From assembly GCA_030704615.1 (NCBI GenBank), contig CM060734.1, positions 9,364,001 to 9,428,000 of the forward strand: a stretch of DNA of 64,000 nt. The letters are read 5' to 3'. Within the stretch, counting starts at the first letter, position 1, and each line of letters opens with the position of its first letter. The notes under the pieces were generated by a model. The model worked only from the letters and a program-made list of their open reading frames with translations. It searched no databases and was not told where the DNA came from. Origin of the DNA: Takakia lepidozioides. Lineage: Eukaryota; Streptophyta; Takakiopsida; Takakiales; Takakiaceae. A program made the translations under genes and the position numbers. Shown here piece by piece: positions 30,496-41,176 of the stretch.

Positions 30496-33400
30496 TTGCG
30501 AATCGAATGGCACGTTCCCCCGTCAGACACCATCCTGTACCGAGCTGTGGGAATGCCCATTCCCTTTCCGAATCAGTCGCTGCCCACACCATCCACAAAG
30601 GAGTCCGGAAACCGAGAGGCGGCCACTGCCAACAGAGAGGTATGCAACGATAATCATTCCCGACCTGGACCGTCAAGACCCTCCATAGCTTCTCGTGTGG
30701 ACGTATTCGACATTTCCGACGAGGAAGATGATTGCATTGAGGTACCCATGTCCTCCACACGGTCGTTCAAATCCGGCATGGACGTCTCTGTCGGTGCTAC
30801 GAATGTGCCCTCGAGCATAACTCCAACCCGGTCCATTGTGCAGCTCCTACGACAACATCACCTCGATGGTTCTCGCTCCGAGCTGGCTGCTCTCGACTAT
30901 GCCAAATTCCCAGTCAGAAAGGTAACTTTTCTGCCTCCCGAAGTCGATGGCAATGTCATCTTCGAGTTTCCACCTGTTTCTTTGTCAAAGAAAGCCTCCG
31001 GGATGTTAACAGACATGGATCGAAAGCATGACGACACCCCTGGTGTGTGACGAAGACCAGTAGCACGAAAATTGCTGATGGTGTTCGTGTACGATATGTC
31101 CTCTGTGCGGGGAAGCTGAGGTGCCTCAATCCCACCTGCTTCCACTTTCTCTCCAAAGGAGGGCGGAGAAACGAGACGGATTGGACTGGCACAACGCATC
31201 ATCCATTCATTGTCTCCAGCCAAGCTCCTGCGGGTTCTTTCAAGTGTGCACATTGCAAAGAACCACCGACGTGCATGTCCATGTGCAGAGCCAAGCAATA
31301 TTACGTAATCCATTTGCTCCCGGACTTGACTAGAGCTTGCATACACGTTGGGGTCCACTGCCACCCCTTGGCGAGAGGCAACATGCGTGAGGCTGTGCAG
31401 GAAGCACACGACATCATAAAAGAGGAGGTGAAATTGAGCCCCGGAGCCAGACCAAAGCAGATTCAGCTGAAGGCAGCCCACAAGATTGCTCTTGGCAAAA
31501 TCATGTCTGAAGATGGTTCCGACCGAGAGCCCTTGACCGAAGACGAGATGCGTGACCTCTTGGAGTCCGTCTCGCACGTTTGTAGTCCGAATGTGCGGAA
31601 TCACATCGTATCTTGCAAGCAGGAGTTCGGCAGGGGGTCGGACATGTACTCAATCCTGGAGGTGAAACGAATGACTGGATATGACTACATCCAAGGTAGC
31701 AGGTTTCCAGGGCAAGGCAGCGAATCCGATCGTTGTTACATTTTCAAAATGTCGACGTGTGGGCCTGGGAGTGGAGTCGACTTGGTCACTCGCATGACAA
31801 CTGGAAACTTGTCGAATGCTTGGGTGATGTTTGATCACATCAAGCGAATTACAAACCATCAGTGGGTGACTATGGGTGCGCATGTTTATGACTATCACTC
31901 CAAGAGGCTCATGACGATTGCAATCTGCGAGATGAAAGGGGAGGACACACAGTCCGAATGCATCTGTGGGAGGGCATAAACGAGCAGATGGCAAGGGCGG
32001 GATTGCCAGAGCCCAATTTCAGGGGATTCATGGCAGACAACGCTCAGGCCAACTGGGCAGCGGTGTGGCGTGTGTACGGTGAGGACCCCAATGTTCCAAT
32101 GGAGGGAAAGAGAGATCCTGTGGATTCCATTGGATGCAGAGTCTATCCCACTACACTACCAAATTTGTTGCTAGCTCATTCCAGGCTGAACACCGTGTCC
32201 TTTGTACGGCGTGGAAGGATGCACCCACATTTGATGACGCGGAGGTTAAGTTTGCTATCATCGAGGCTTGGTGGAACACGTCAGGTGCAGTGGAGACAAC
32301 CAATCTGGGAGCATTGCACAGCTGGTTGGGGTGGTGGCATTTTCGGTATCGACAGTTCGGACAGTACATGCGGGAGGTAGGCTGCTGTCAATTTCGTTCA
32401 TTTGTCTTTCTGTTACGGACATTTCGATTGGTCCCTCACCATTGTTTGTGTCCTTCTAGGAGCGGTGCTTGGATTCCGACACGGACATGCCGAACACGAA
32501 TATGGCAGAATCGGTCCACTCCTCCTGGCGAGCGTCTTCTGCCGCACATCTGGTGGACGTAGTGACGGCCACAACGGAGGACATCGACAGAGCAATCATG
32601 CAGCAAGCCACGTACTACAAGTTCATGAGCGGCAAACAATGGGGCTTTGGGCCGGACAGGGAGGAATTGTTGGTACGAACAGCTTCGAGGTCCAAGAATC
32701 CAGTGAAATGGGCGACAGCATTGCGAGAGAAGATCAAAGGGACGCCTCTGCACCGCAGAGGTGAACACCTAGAGGGGGACGTCCGGACTCGCCCTGTCAG
32801 GCGGAGGATTGAAGAGGAACCCGGGTGCGAAGAGGATTCCTGGAGATCCGACAGGAACATTTGGACAGCACCTCGAGGTCCCGTCATGTTGCCGCACAAT
32901 GTGTCTTCCAGCATTGGAAGCCCAAGAAATTCCAGATCGCCGTCGCCTTCAACCGGGGATTTCGTGCAAAAAATTCCCACCGCTCCCTTGCCCCAGATTC
33001 CGCCCGCTGTTATGCAGTATGGCCAAGCCATTGTGGAGACGACTGTGTCTGCATCACAGTGGAGAATTGCTCGCACAAAGCCGTCGTTTCGAGGAAGGTG
33101 TTCCACAATTCGTGTGGATACACGACAACGTTGTTTAGAGATGATAAAGAGGAATCCAGATGGGGCTGTCCCTGCTCCTACTTTTACAGGAAGATTTGTC
33201 CATGCAAAGTTTGCGGAGGCGACAACCACCCAGTTTTGGTTCTGCAGGCACGACATTATGACTTGCGTGTATGGAAAGCACAAGTACGGCATACAAACAA
33301 TGCCAGAGGCTCCCCCGGTGTGGCCGGTGGAACCAGGCTGCGATCTGAGTCAGGTTGAGGCCGACGCCCTTACCGCCGCAGGATTTCGGATGGTGCAGCG

Positions 33401-33891
33401 CACTGACGTCCCCAGAGAACCATTTCCGCTTCCACAGCCTCCACCACCGACCCCTGTGAGAGCAAGAACAATGGGACATGACAGCTCTAAGCATCCTACA
33501 CACCGTTGGGGGAAACCGAAGAGGCGGCGACCTCCCTCAAAAGTGAACGAGACAAGGATGGGGAATGCACTTCGGATGAACTGTACAATCTAGAGCTCGA
33601 CAGAAGTGCCCCCACCAGGATTATGGGCGTGTGTATCAGATGGCCACGACGGGCTCAGCTGTTCGCAATGAGGTGTACACCATCACCATTTCAGAATTAC
33701 CCACCTGCAATTGCACCGACTTCCAGATCATGGTGAACAAGGGGGCATCATACTGCCCTTGCAAGCATTTGTACTACGTGTACCTAAAGAGACTCCGTTG
33801 TAATTCCACAACTCATCACTTCATACATGCACCAGGGTTGAGCCCCCAGGAGGTTCACACTCTTCTGAATATGGATCCAGGGGACCAGTGA
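30496..33891 (+). pseudogene. MULE-type transposase with SWIM zinc finger (copy B)
   Basis: The N-terminal part (30496-31050) has an acidic patch (DVFDISDEEDDCIEV) and FEFPP...MLTDMDRKH. Then come the Cys-rich region (FKCAHCKEPPTC), ARGNMREAVQEA and HVCSPNVRNHIVSCKQ; then MFDHIKRITNHQW, FRGFMADNAQANW, NMAESVHSSWR; and finally a C-terminal SWIM finger CNCTDFQ...CPCKHLYYVY (C-x-C-x15-C-x-H) ending at 33891. The phase-0 intron 32377-32459 matches copy A. Breaks relative to A: one missing base near 31955, another near 32107, TAG at about 33592 where A has CAG, and one extra base near 33620. A frame change near 31045 is shared with A. The transposase acts on the terminal repeats; this copy cannot encode a full protein as read. 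Confidence 0.75.
32377..32459 (+). other. Conserved intron of the transposase gene
   Basis: GTAGGC...TTCTAG, 83 bp, phase 0, between QYMRE and ERCLDSD. Copy A has GTGAGT...TGCAG (3530-3615, 86 bp) at the identical codon boundary with little sequence similarity inside, which supports both as true introns. Confidence 0.75.
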
Positions 33892-34689
33892 GCTTGGCTT
33901 GCGGTCCCCATACAATGGTACGCCCATCCTTTTCGGATAGTAGAACTGTACTGCTGCCAGTACCTCAGACTCTGGCCACAGAAAGGTCCGACATATGTCT
34001 TGCCTACCAGTAACCTGTTTTGCTCGAACTAAGATATTACTATATCGTTCACTTGTTTCCACGTGCATGTATTTTTGTATGTTGGAGGGTTCATGTTTTT
34101 CTGCTTTCCGAAAACTTGCTTTCCTCATTCGACCTCCGACAAGGAAATGCGGCGCCGCATTTCCAAGTATCGTCGTAGGTACCCCCAGAGGCGGCCTTCG
34201 CCAACACCAAACCGCTCCGAAATTTCGCACGTGCGAACCCTAATGCGGCACCCTATTTCCCAGTTCAGTTGCAAACCTTTCCCGCCGAATACCCGAAGAA
34301 GACAGAATTGTGAAGTACTGCAGACTGTATTGGTGCAGACTCCATTGGTTCAATCGCGGCAAAAGGGTCAGCTTCATTCCAATGTTAAGGCATGTAAAAC
34401 CGCGGAATACTCTATACAGGCCAATATGCGACGTCCTTTTGCAGTGGTATACTGGATTTCCCGTTGCACGGTCACTTATTTCCATGAGCGGATCTAAAAA
34501 ACCATGAGCGGACTTGTTACTGACGACATATCTTCGCCGCATTACATGATCTGGAACGTCCAAAAACGGCAAGGTCAAATAAAAAACTATTATTTTAATA
34601 CTTGTTTAATCTGCCGCATTTCCAAATTTGGAGGAGTCCGCTCATGAAATCCGCGTATCTTAGACTTCGGCTCACCGCTCATGCGGCTC
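33892..34689. other. Right subterminal region of MULE B
   Basis: Contains one perfect palindrome of the array type (34143-34164, GGAAATGCGG arms), a degenerate one near 34241, a half-site near 34612, and subterminal CATGAGC motifs near 34485 and 34503. No gene is supported. Confidence 0.6.
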
Positions 34690-34742
34690 ATGCGGCTCAT
34701 GGCTCATGGCTCATGGTTTCTGCTCATGAAATAGTAAACCTC
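34690..34742 (-). repeat. Right terminal inverted repeat of MULE B
   Basis: The reverse complement reads GAGGTTTACTATTTCATGAG and then CATGAGCCATGAGC units. It pairs with 19402-19456. The exact end at 34742 is fixed by the following target duplication. Confidence 0.8.
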
Positions 34743-34751
34743 GATTTCTGT
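34743..34751. repeat. Right target-site duplication of MULE B
   Basis: GATTTCTGT, identical to 19393-19401. Confidence 0.85.
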
Positions 34752-34989
34752 TATAATAATACAGAACACTCCGCAACGGGAGCTTCCCCTTTTGTATTGG
34801 TATATGGAAAAGCACCTCTGGTGCCGACAAGTTGGGCCGCCCAGGACGGTGAGGAGCCGGCAGCAGCAGCGGTGTTGGAAGAACGCGAGCGTTTGTTGGA
34901 GCTCGCAAAGTACAACATTGCCAAAGCTAGGAAACATTATGAGCGGCAGGCGAATCGGAAGCGGAGGGAAGTTAAGTTTAGAGGCAGGC
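34752..34989 (+). pseudogene. F1-a chromovirus integrase, second piece
   Basis: Continues the integrase interrupted at 19401: [20 protein letters not shown] (the first residues overlap the duplication), [34 protein letters not shown]. It ends at 34989, where an LTR of a second, minus-strand F1 copy begins. The codons up to that point match the full copy at 53750-53985. Confidence 0.8.
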
Positions 34990-35709
34990 TGTCGCGCACC
35001 TCACTTCGGTAAACTCCCCTTCAAGTCATAGTTACTCGCTTTGATGCGCGCGCCTAACTCCCAAACCGGCCGCCGGGCCAACTCGGAGCTTTGGCTGCTC
35101 ACCGAGGCATATCGGTCCCCCTCACACTCCCACTCGACCCTCGACCCGTCGGGCTCAGTGGAAATTCCCTTTGGTAGATGGCAGTCCGGAACAACTCCTT
35201 ACACCTTGGTCGCTTTTCGGCTCGCACGCTTACTCACTAGTCTTTGGTCACCAACGGGCTTGCACCGTTCTCGGGGTTACTACTCCCTATACCATATACT
35301 TCTGTAGGTGCCGCGGGGGTTCCACAAGTGGCCAAGTCCAAATCCGGTGCACCACCACTCAGACCCTCGATCGTCCCAGTGGTGAGCCGCGGTGAGTCTT
35401 CGCCCACCCACCACGGCCCCAATGGACCGTGGTGAGTCCCAAGACTCCCCACTCCCACCACAAGACCTCAGCCTCATGGTGAGTCCTATGCCACCCCTAC
35501 TACGACTCCCTACGCTACCACCACCCCTCGTGGAGCCCCCACCACCGCCACCCGGTTTGCGGGGCTCCACCTAGTGAGCATCACCGCCTCCTTAAGTGCG
35601 CACTCAAGGGTGCTTCATCCCCCTTTCCTATTTGCTGCCACTGCCCCCACCACAGGGGCAGCCCCTCTTGTGTCCCGGCCCCCCGCCCTCAAGGCAAAGG
35701 GCCGCGACA
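34990..35709 (-). repeat. LTR of the truncated minus-strand F1 copy (F1-b)
   Basis: About 720 bp, from TGTCGCGGC (at 35709 on -) to GTGCGCGACA (ending at 34990). It matches the two LTRs of the full copy (49097-49821, 55337-56058) in reverse. Being next to the 3' noncoding region, it is the 3' LTR. Confidence 0.8.
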
Positions 35710-36615
35710 TACACCCCTACCAATGAGGAGTCGATGTCCTCATCGACTTGTCCATTTTTGTGAAAACTCACATCCAAGTTGTGGCGTCCCACATCAAGGA
35801 GTTTGTTTCCGTACCATGGCATCCCATGGCAAAGAACCAAACCCCCACTTGACTCTACTCTCCACTAGCTAGTTCGGCCGACTTCCTCCAAGCCTGGCCA
35901 AGGGTGGAGCCTCTCAAGCTCCACCCAGTGTACTCTTCTTGGCCCACTTCAAGGCCAAGGAACGATCCTCCCCAAGAATCGAATCGCCTTACTGCAACAA
36001 TATTGCTTGCGACCGCTCATGATGCCGCTTTTTGGCATCACCTTGAGCAAGGGTTCACCTTGAACCCTTTTTGACTAGGAAGATAACCTTGAACCAACCA
36101 TACGCCCCAATCACTACAATTGGGTCCGCCTTGGAATGCTGGCCTGAGGTACGGGAACACGCCGAAGCCGCACTACGACTTTGTCCCGAGGCTACACGAT
36201 TATAGTACGTGAACGGAAGCACGTAGCTTCCATGTTACCCCGCACTACAAGACAACCCCCTTGGTAGCGCAGTTATAGTACGCGCACTCGCCTGGTGCGC
36301 ACTACTACGTGAACTCCCAAAGAAGGCGCAAGTTTCCTCGCCCCTTGGATGGGAGTCACCCGATTTCGGCACTGCGCAAACACACGATTAATCCAATTTA
36401 CCTCTCCCACTTTTGTAAGCTAGCATGCATTCTACACACTAGCCAACCATACCATACATCACCATTCCAAACAAAATAGGAAGCACAACATTTGGAAACC
36501 AATTCATTTATAAGCAAAATTTGTACAACACAAGTCTTTGCAATCGGATTCCTAAGCTAGCTAAGTCGGACTAAGCATGCATTTCCTCCCCCAGGATCCA
36601 AGGTTGATGTCCCCA
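35710..36615 (-). other. 3' noncoding region of F1-b
   Basis: Corresponds in reverse to 54432-55336 of the full copy (e.g. the GTTGATGTCCCCATCAAC neighbourhood next to the stop). It contains inverted segments such as GGTTCACC/GGTGAACC but no ORF. Confidence 0.7.
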
Positions 36616-37775
36616 TCAACGCTTCTTCCGCTTTTGAGGTCGCCCTTTGAAAGCTACAACCGCCTCGGATGCGTTTCCCATTTCTGAGGCACGCACCCAA
36701 GTTGTCTCCACTTGATGATAGCCCTTCCACTTCACGAGATACTGTGTTTCTCGATTCTTGAACCTCCTTGACTTAAGCACTGCCTCCACCTCGTTCTCGG
36801 GTTCATTTTCATGATCCAACAGCACAGGTGGCGGACGCAATACTTGATGCCAATTCGGACACGCTTCATCTTTGAAGTAAGGCTTCAAAAGGGAAACGTG
36901 GAATACCGGATGCACCTTGCTGTTTGACGGCAGCTCCAATTCATACACATCCTCATTCATAACCTTCCGGATGCGAAAGAGCCCCGCATACGGAGGTACG
37001 AACTTCGGGCTCACTTCCGGAGATAGTCGAAAATTCTTGATATTCAACCAGACCTCCGTGCCTGCCTCAAACTTAACTTCCCTCCGCTTCCGATTCATCT
37101 GCCATTCCTAGCTTTGGCAATGTTGTACTTTGCGAGCTCCAACAAACACTCGCGTTCTTCCAACACCGCTGCTGCTGCCGGCTCCTCACCGTCTTGGGCG
37201 GCCCAACTTGTCGGCACCAGAGGTGCTTTTCCATAGACCAATACGAAAGGGGAAACTCTCGTTGCGGAGTGTTCTATGTTATTATAACAAAACTCTGCCG
37301 CATCCAAGTGCTCCACCCAGTCCGACTGGTCTGCCGACACATAATTCCGCGAGATCTGCTTCACCACGGAGTTCACTCTTTTCGTTTGGCCGTCCGTTGT
37401 AGGTCGGAAGGCCGTGCTCATCTTGAGCCTCGTCCCTATCTTCTTCCAAAGTGCCCTCCAAAATTTACTTGTAAACTTGGATCGCGGTCCGAGACAATAT
37501 CCTTCGGAAGTCCATGATGCTTGAAGACGTGGGCGAAGTAAAGTCGCACCGTCTCCTGTGTCGTTGCCGTCTCCTTGGTGGGGATGAAATGGTCCATCTT
37601 ACTGAACCTATCCACCACCACCGTGATTGCATCGAATCCCTTTGACAGCGGCAAAGCAGTCATGAAATCCATCGAGACACTTTCCCAAGACCCCTCTGAA
37701 ACTGGAAAAGGTTGTAACAGCCCCACTTGCTTCTTGTATTTGCTCCGGTTTTGCTGGCATGTGGTGCAAAACCTT
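36616..37775 (-). pseudogene. F1-b integrase and chromodomain (5' truncated)
   Basis: Begins abruptly at CTTCQQNRSKYKKQ (37775), continues through the core ([19 protein letters not shown]), a frameshift near 37440, TDGQTKRVNSVV, and a further break near 37095. It ends with the C-terminal region [20 protein letters not shown] and a chromodomain ([20 protein letters not shown]) at 36616. Everything upstream in the element is missing; at 37775 it meets the methyltransferase-gene remnant. The E of the catalytic triad region reads TKRVN where the other copies have TERVN. Confidence 0.75.
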
Positions 37776-37779
37776 GTCC

Positions 37780-38190
37780 CTGATAAGATAGCCCAGTTCC
37801 CTCTCCGCCTCTTGCATTTGCTGCAAACAACAAGGACTGTCAGCATGGCCCTCCAATATCCACAACACAATCAGATTATTAACATTTTGATGCAAAGCCA
37901 TTGCAAGTCTGTGTCGACTTCCAGAACTGCATATTCATGTGGTAAAGAATAGAATACCTGCCACCACCAAGTGGCCTTGTCCACCCAATCACTGAATTCC
38001 TTGTCCGTTGGTTACACCGGGAAGATTTTCCTGTTGGGTGGCGGCAGATTCCACAATTTCAACCACCCAATCTTCGCATCCGCAGAAACGAGGCTGGTGG
38101 CAACCATCTGAAGTTTCTCAAGAGTCATCTCCGCTTTGTCCAGGGCGCGCAACTTGTTGTAGCATGTTGTTATCTCGAAAAGGACCGGTA
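37780..38190 (-). pseudogene. Remnant of a ParB/methyltransferase-type gene (copy D)
   Basis: Two adjoining exons of the middle region. Exon about 38190-37958 encodes EMTLEKLQMVATSLVSADAK, GWLKLWN and, after an in-frame TAA, FSDWVDKATWWWQ. This aligns with EMTQEKLHRLSISM, RWLEIWNSD and FDQWLHKATFWSQ in MULE C. A GT-AG intron (37957-37821, phase 0 as in B and C) leads to an exon starting QMQEAERELGYLIRDK at 37820, which is cut at about 37780 by F1-b. No methyltransferase motifs remain. Confidence 0.55.
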
Positions 38191-38726
38191 CACGGACTGA
38201 ATGCACCATGTACAATGGCAAGCAAATTACAGAATACGTGCGGTCCTTGGGACGTGCGGGAAGGCTTTCTCGCAGAAACGCATCTCCTGTATCTCAGAGG
38301 CACAAAGGCCGAGTAGCTGTAGTTGGTTTGTCGATCGCTGGTCGCAAAAGATGGGAAGATTAGAGTCAATTGCGTGCTGCTCCAAAGTTTGGTAGCCCAT
38401 CTAGAGTTGCGGGAGGGCGGGCTGGCTGGTGACTACAAGTTGGAGTTGGGTAATTTTGCTAGCACGGTCTCGGGGTTTCTTTGGGTCCGAGTGCGTGTTA
38501 TCTGCCGAGCTGTCGAGGGTGCTTGAGGAGCGTTTGGTGTTCAGGCTGTACTCCAGCTGGCGGGGCCCCTGTGTTGGTGTGTCAACAATCATATGGCTTC
38601 GCATCAGTGTTTCCTTGGATTTAGGTGTCGGAGAGCGTTCGCTCGCAAGACTTCCTCCATAGCATTTTGAACTCCTACATTGGTTGCCTCAGCCTCACCT
38701 ACCACAGAGACAACAGCCCACAAGTC
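38191..38726. other. Unassigned stretch upstream of copy D
   Basis: No clear coding continuity. Two overlapping minus-strand ORFs (from 38369 and 38604) could be further exons of copy D, but no motif or splice pair convinced me. Confidence 0.4.
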
Positions 38727-39509
38727 TTAGCTTTGATTCCCCACGGGAACGTCCGCTCCCCCATCCCAATCCCCGGCTTTCGATTCCCATTCTGGTTTGA
38801 ACAAAGACACACTTTTGGACAGGCAAAGAATGTACTTGCTTAGAAGATGGATGTAGCGACCCAAATCAATGTGCTCCCACCTGAACAACAGATCCTCCCA
38901 GGCCCTGGCTGCACGTCGTAGCTCATTGGGGTCATTGCCTTTGCACCACAAAACTTGAAAGTGGGCAGATTTTGTTGACGCAAACTCATGAAACACTCGA
39001 GCATGCACAATGCGAAGGAGTGCTCGAACAGAGTCGACGATATGTAATTTCTCTTGCATTGTACTATATCTCAGCTGTCCCTCTACCAAGAGCACTTCTT
39101 TCAACATGCTTTCCTCATTCTCAAAAGACCCAAAACGTCCGCCAACCTCCATGCAAGAACAATCCAGACCCATGATATGGTTGTTTTCGAGCAGCCTGTG
39201 GTGCAAACAACATCATGATATGACTAGGGTAGATGTCGTGCCTTAAATCGGCCAAAGGGTACAAGTGCAAGACAGGGGGTCGAGGGTCCATGTTCAAAAA
39301 AGCATGGAGGGGAACAAGGACAGGAGGAAGTTGGGCGGGACATTGACGTTCAACCAGGAGACAATGGCATTAGCTTCTTCTGCAGTTCTTAGCAGAGGGA
39401 AAGCGGGAAGCAGACGTCTGACGTCCTGTTCCTCCAGCAATACTTGAACAATATCAAACTGAGGATCCGTAGATGACGGGGGAGCATAATCAGGGGGAGC
39501 AGAGCTCAT
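38727..39509 (-). CDS. Unknown two-exon gene
   Basis: Exon 1 from MSSAPPDYAPPSSTDPQFDI (39509) through VSWLNVNVPPNFLLSLFPSM (about 39294). Exon 2 starts after an acceptor (CACCACAG) at about 39195 and encodes LLENNHIMGLDCSCMEVGGR, then EGQLRYSTMQEKLHIVDSVR, LRRAARAWEDLLFRWEHIDL and a Leu-rich helix, ending at 38727. The donor after exon 1 was not pinned down. Helical, no recognised domain. It is preceded by a G-rich repeat stretch on + (C-rich upstream on -). It is next to copy D but its relation to it is unclear. Confidence 0.4.
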
Positions 39510-39655
39510 GGGGGGAGCAGAGCTGAAAGAAGACGGGGGAGAGGGGAATAGAGCACGGGGGACCTGAGCTAGCGGGAGCTAGGGGGAGCAGAGCTAGGGG
39601 GGAGCAGGGGCTATAAGACGATGGGGGAGCAGAGGATGGCATGATGGGGAGATCA
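39475..39655. repeat. GGGGGAGCAGAGCT purine-rich repeat
   Basis: About seven imperfect copies of GGGGGAGCAGAGCTNNG. On - it is the C-rich upstream region and first codons (Pro/Ser-rich) of the gene starting at 39509. Runs of five or six G at short spacing could form G-quadruplexes on the + strand. Confidence 0.55.
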
Positions 39656-39765
39656 GCATTCACCCCAAAGGAGGGTGTTCAAATTGGCGGATTGTTTTTC
39701 CCCACAAGGTAGCTCTCAAAATCTGCCAACTCCCGCCCAATGGAAGGAGGAGAGGGAACGCCACC

Positions 39766-40143
39766 TTAGGAAGTCGTCCATGCGCGCACAAATTTCCGCA
39801 TTGCCTTAAGTTCTCCCACGGTAGCAGACTTTTGCAGGCAAAAATGCAAGACATATTTGGGGGGATCACAAAGTCGTATACTGGAAAAGACAATTGAAAT
39901 GAAGGATTGGGGTGGGAAGGATTGAGGCAGGCAGCAAACCTCTTGTTCTTGAAGCCATATTCTCCAGCAGCGTTCAGCCCTCTCTGCTCGCGTTGCAAAC
40001 CCTCCACTCCAAGCGAAATTCACAAATGCATCCCAAAATCGATCATCATTGGCATCAACAAAATTGGAAGGGAGAAGTCCATGTTGCAACAATATAAATG
40101 TTCCAGGAGGAGTGGGGGAAGGTGTGTCATGGTCCACGTCCAT
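39766..40143 (-). CDS. Unknown small gene
   Basis: First exon MDVDHDTPSPTPPGTFILLQ, then FVDANDDRFWDAFVNFAWSG and ERAERCWRIWLQEQ. A GT-AG intron probably follows (donor after CAAGAACAAGAG at about 39945, acceptor TTTTCCAG at about 39885), then an exon with DPPKYVLHFCLQKSATVGEL. The frame across this proposed junction does not join cleanly, so the model is incomplete. No family recognised. It is on the same strand as, and close to, the neighbours at 38727 and 40206. Confidence 0.35.
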   Translation of the reverse strand: MDVDHDTPSPTPPGTFILLQHGLLPSNFVDANDDRFWDAFVNFAWSGGFATRAERAERCWRIWLQEQEVCCLPQSFPPQSFISIVFSSIRLCDPPKYVLHFCLQKSATVGELKAMRKFVRAWTTS

Positions 40144-40205
40144 GGCCTCCTCCTGTGCAGTCCAAGGGAAGGGCTGGCTGCCCCCCCCCCCTTGTCCTCA
40201 TTAGT

Positions 40206-40988
40206 CTAGTCCCCCACATGTTTTCCAAACTGCTCCCCCTGACTGTCAGGATCCCCTGGCCCATCATTGAGCCCAAGTGCTTGCATTTCTGCTTCTTTTT
40301 GCTCACGCCAATTGAGATACTTTCTCTTCAGCCTCCTACTCCAAGTGCCAGCGAGATACAGCAGAACAACTCTCATGGGTTTGGCAGGGGCAGCGGGTAC
40401 CATCTTCACCTTTTTTGCCCTCTTCTTTGGTTTGGTGCGTTCAAAATCTGTGTCTGACTCACTACGGGTAGTCCCCTTAGCAATGGCAAGAACTTCTGAA
40501 GCTATACTAGGTGCATTGGGCTTGCGTTTTCTCGCACCTTTGGGCTGTTGTTGCCGATCAGCAGGAGACCAATCGTCTCCTGGTATGCGTCAAGCTTTGG
40601 GTTTTTAGACCCTCTCAATCTCTCCACAAACTGACTAACCTGATTCGGGAAACTCAGCAGCGGGCCAGGGTTTTAGTGGCAACTCAACCTCGTCCCAACC
40701 ATCCACCATGTTCAACCAAGGACAACCCTCCCCATCAATGACATGCCTATTCACCCTAACCTTATCCTTCATGGGCCGCCCACAATACTTGCACTTATAG
40801 GGATTCCTCTGTTTGGCGCCATCACAAACTCTGAGGTCAGCCTCTGCCTCCACTATCATCTCCTCCCACTTAGTTGGCATATACCAAAAAGGAAACTCAT
40901 CCCCTTTCTTAGGCTTGTGCCAAAAAACTAACATACCATCCTCTAGGGAACAACCTTGGGCCTGGTGGAAACCTTCGTCATCGCTAAC
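40206..40988 (-). CDS. Unknown zinc-finger-like gene
   Basis: Two exons are visible: 40988-40640 (after an acceptor TGTATGCAG) and 40579-40206 (intron GTTAGT...ACCAG, 61 bp). The first has VSDDEGFHQAQGCSLEDGML, WHKPKKGDEFPFWYMPTKWE and a C2HC-like cluster YKCKYCGRPMKDKVRVNRHV-IDGEGC, reminiscent of BED or C2H2 fingers of transposon proteins. The second is basic (ARKRKPNAP, KPKKRAKKVK, a likely nuclear localisation signal) with a helix LYLAGTWSRRLKRKYLNWRE. An upstream exon is required. It diverges from the kinase-like gene at 41177. Possibly a DNA-binding component of an unidentified element. Confidence 0.45.
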
Positions 40989-41176
40989 CTGCATACAACG
41001 CCAAAATTCACACAACACAGTGCAAGGAACACAAGGAAGTTGAGAAAAGAAGGAAGAGAACACACAACGCAACGAACTAAAGGCAAACACAGCACAGATC
41101 ATAATCGTCATGCACGCCGTCACATCCAGTACTCTCCGCACAGCTTGCTCCCCTCCACTAACATCCCCCCACGCGT

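Larger units (their letters stand above)
19402..34742 (+). mobile_element. MULE B: 15.3-kb Mutator-like element with cargo genes
   Basis: Bounded by a perfect 9-bp duplication (GATTTCTGT) inside one integrase gene, with both ends sharing CTATTTCATGAGC 9 bp from the tip. A 9-bp duplication and G-starting termini are typical of MULEs, and the element carries a SWIM-finger transposase near its right end. Order: left end, divergent pair of paralogous unknown genes, palindrome array 1, ParB/methyltransferase gene on -, palindrome array 2, transposase on +, right end. Autonomous MULEs are usually well under this size. The transposase is broken, so present mobility would need a helper. Confidence 0.85.

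Noticed and set aside
32134-32562. Continuous translation through the transposase intron
   Set aside because: The ORF runs into unrelated residues after QYMRE, while copy A has an intron at the same codon; splicing restores the homologous frame.
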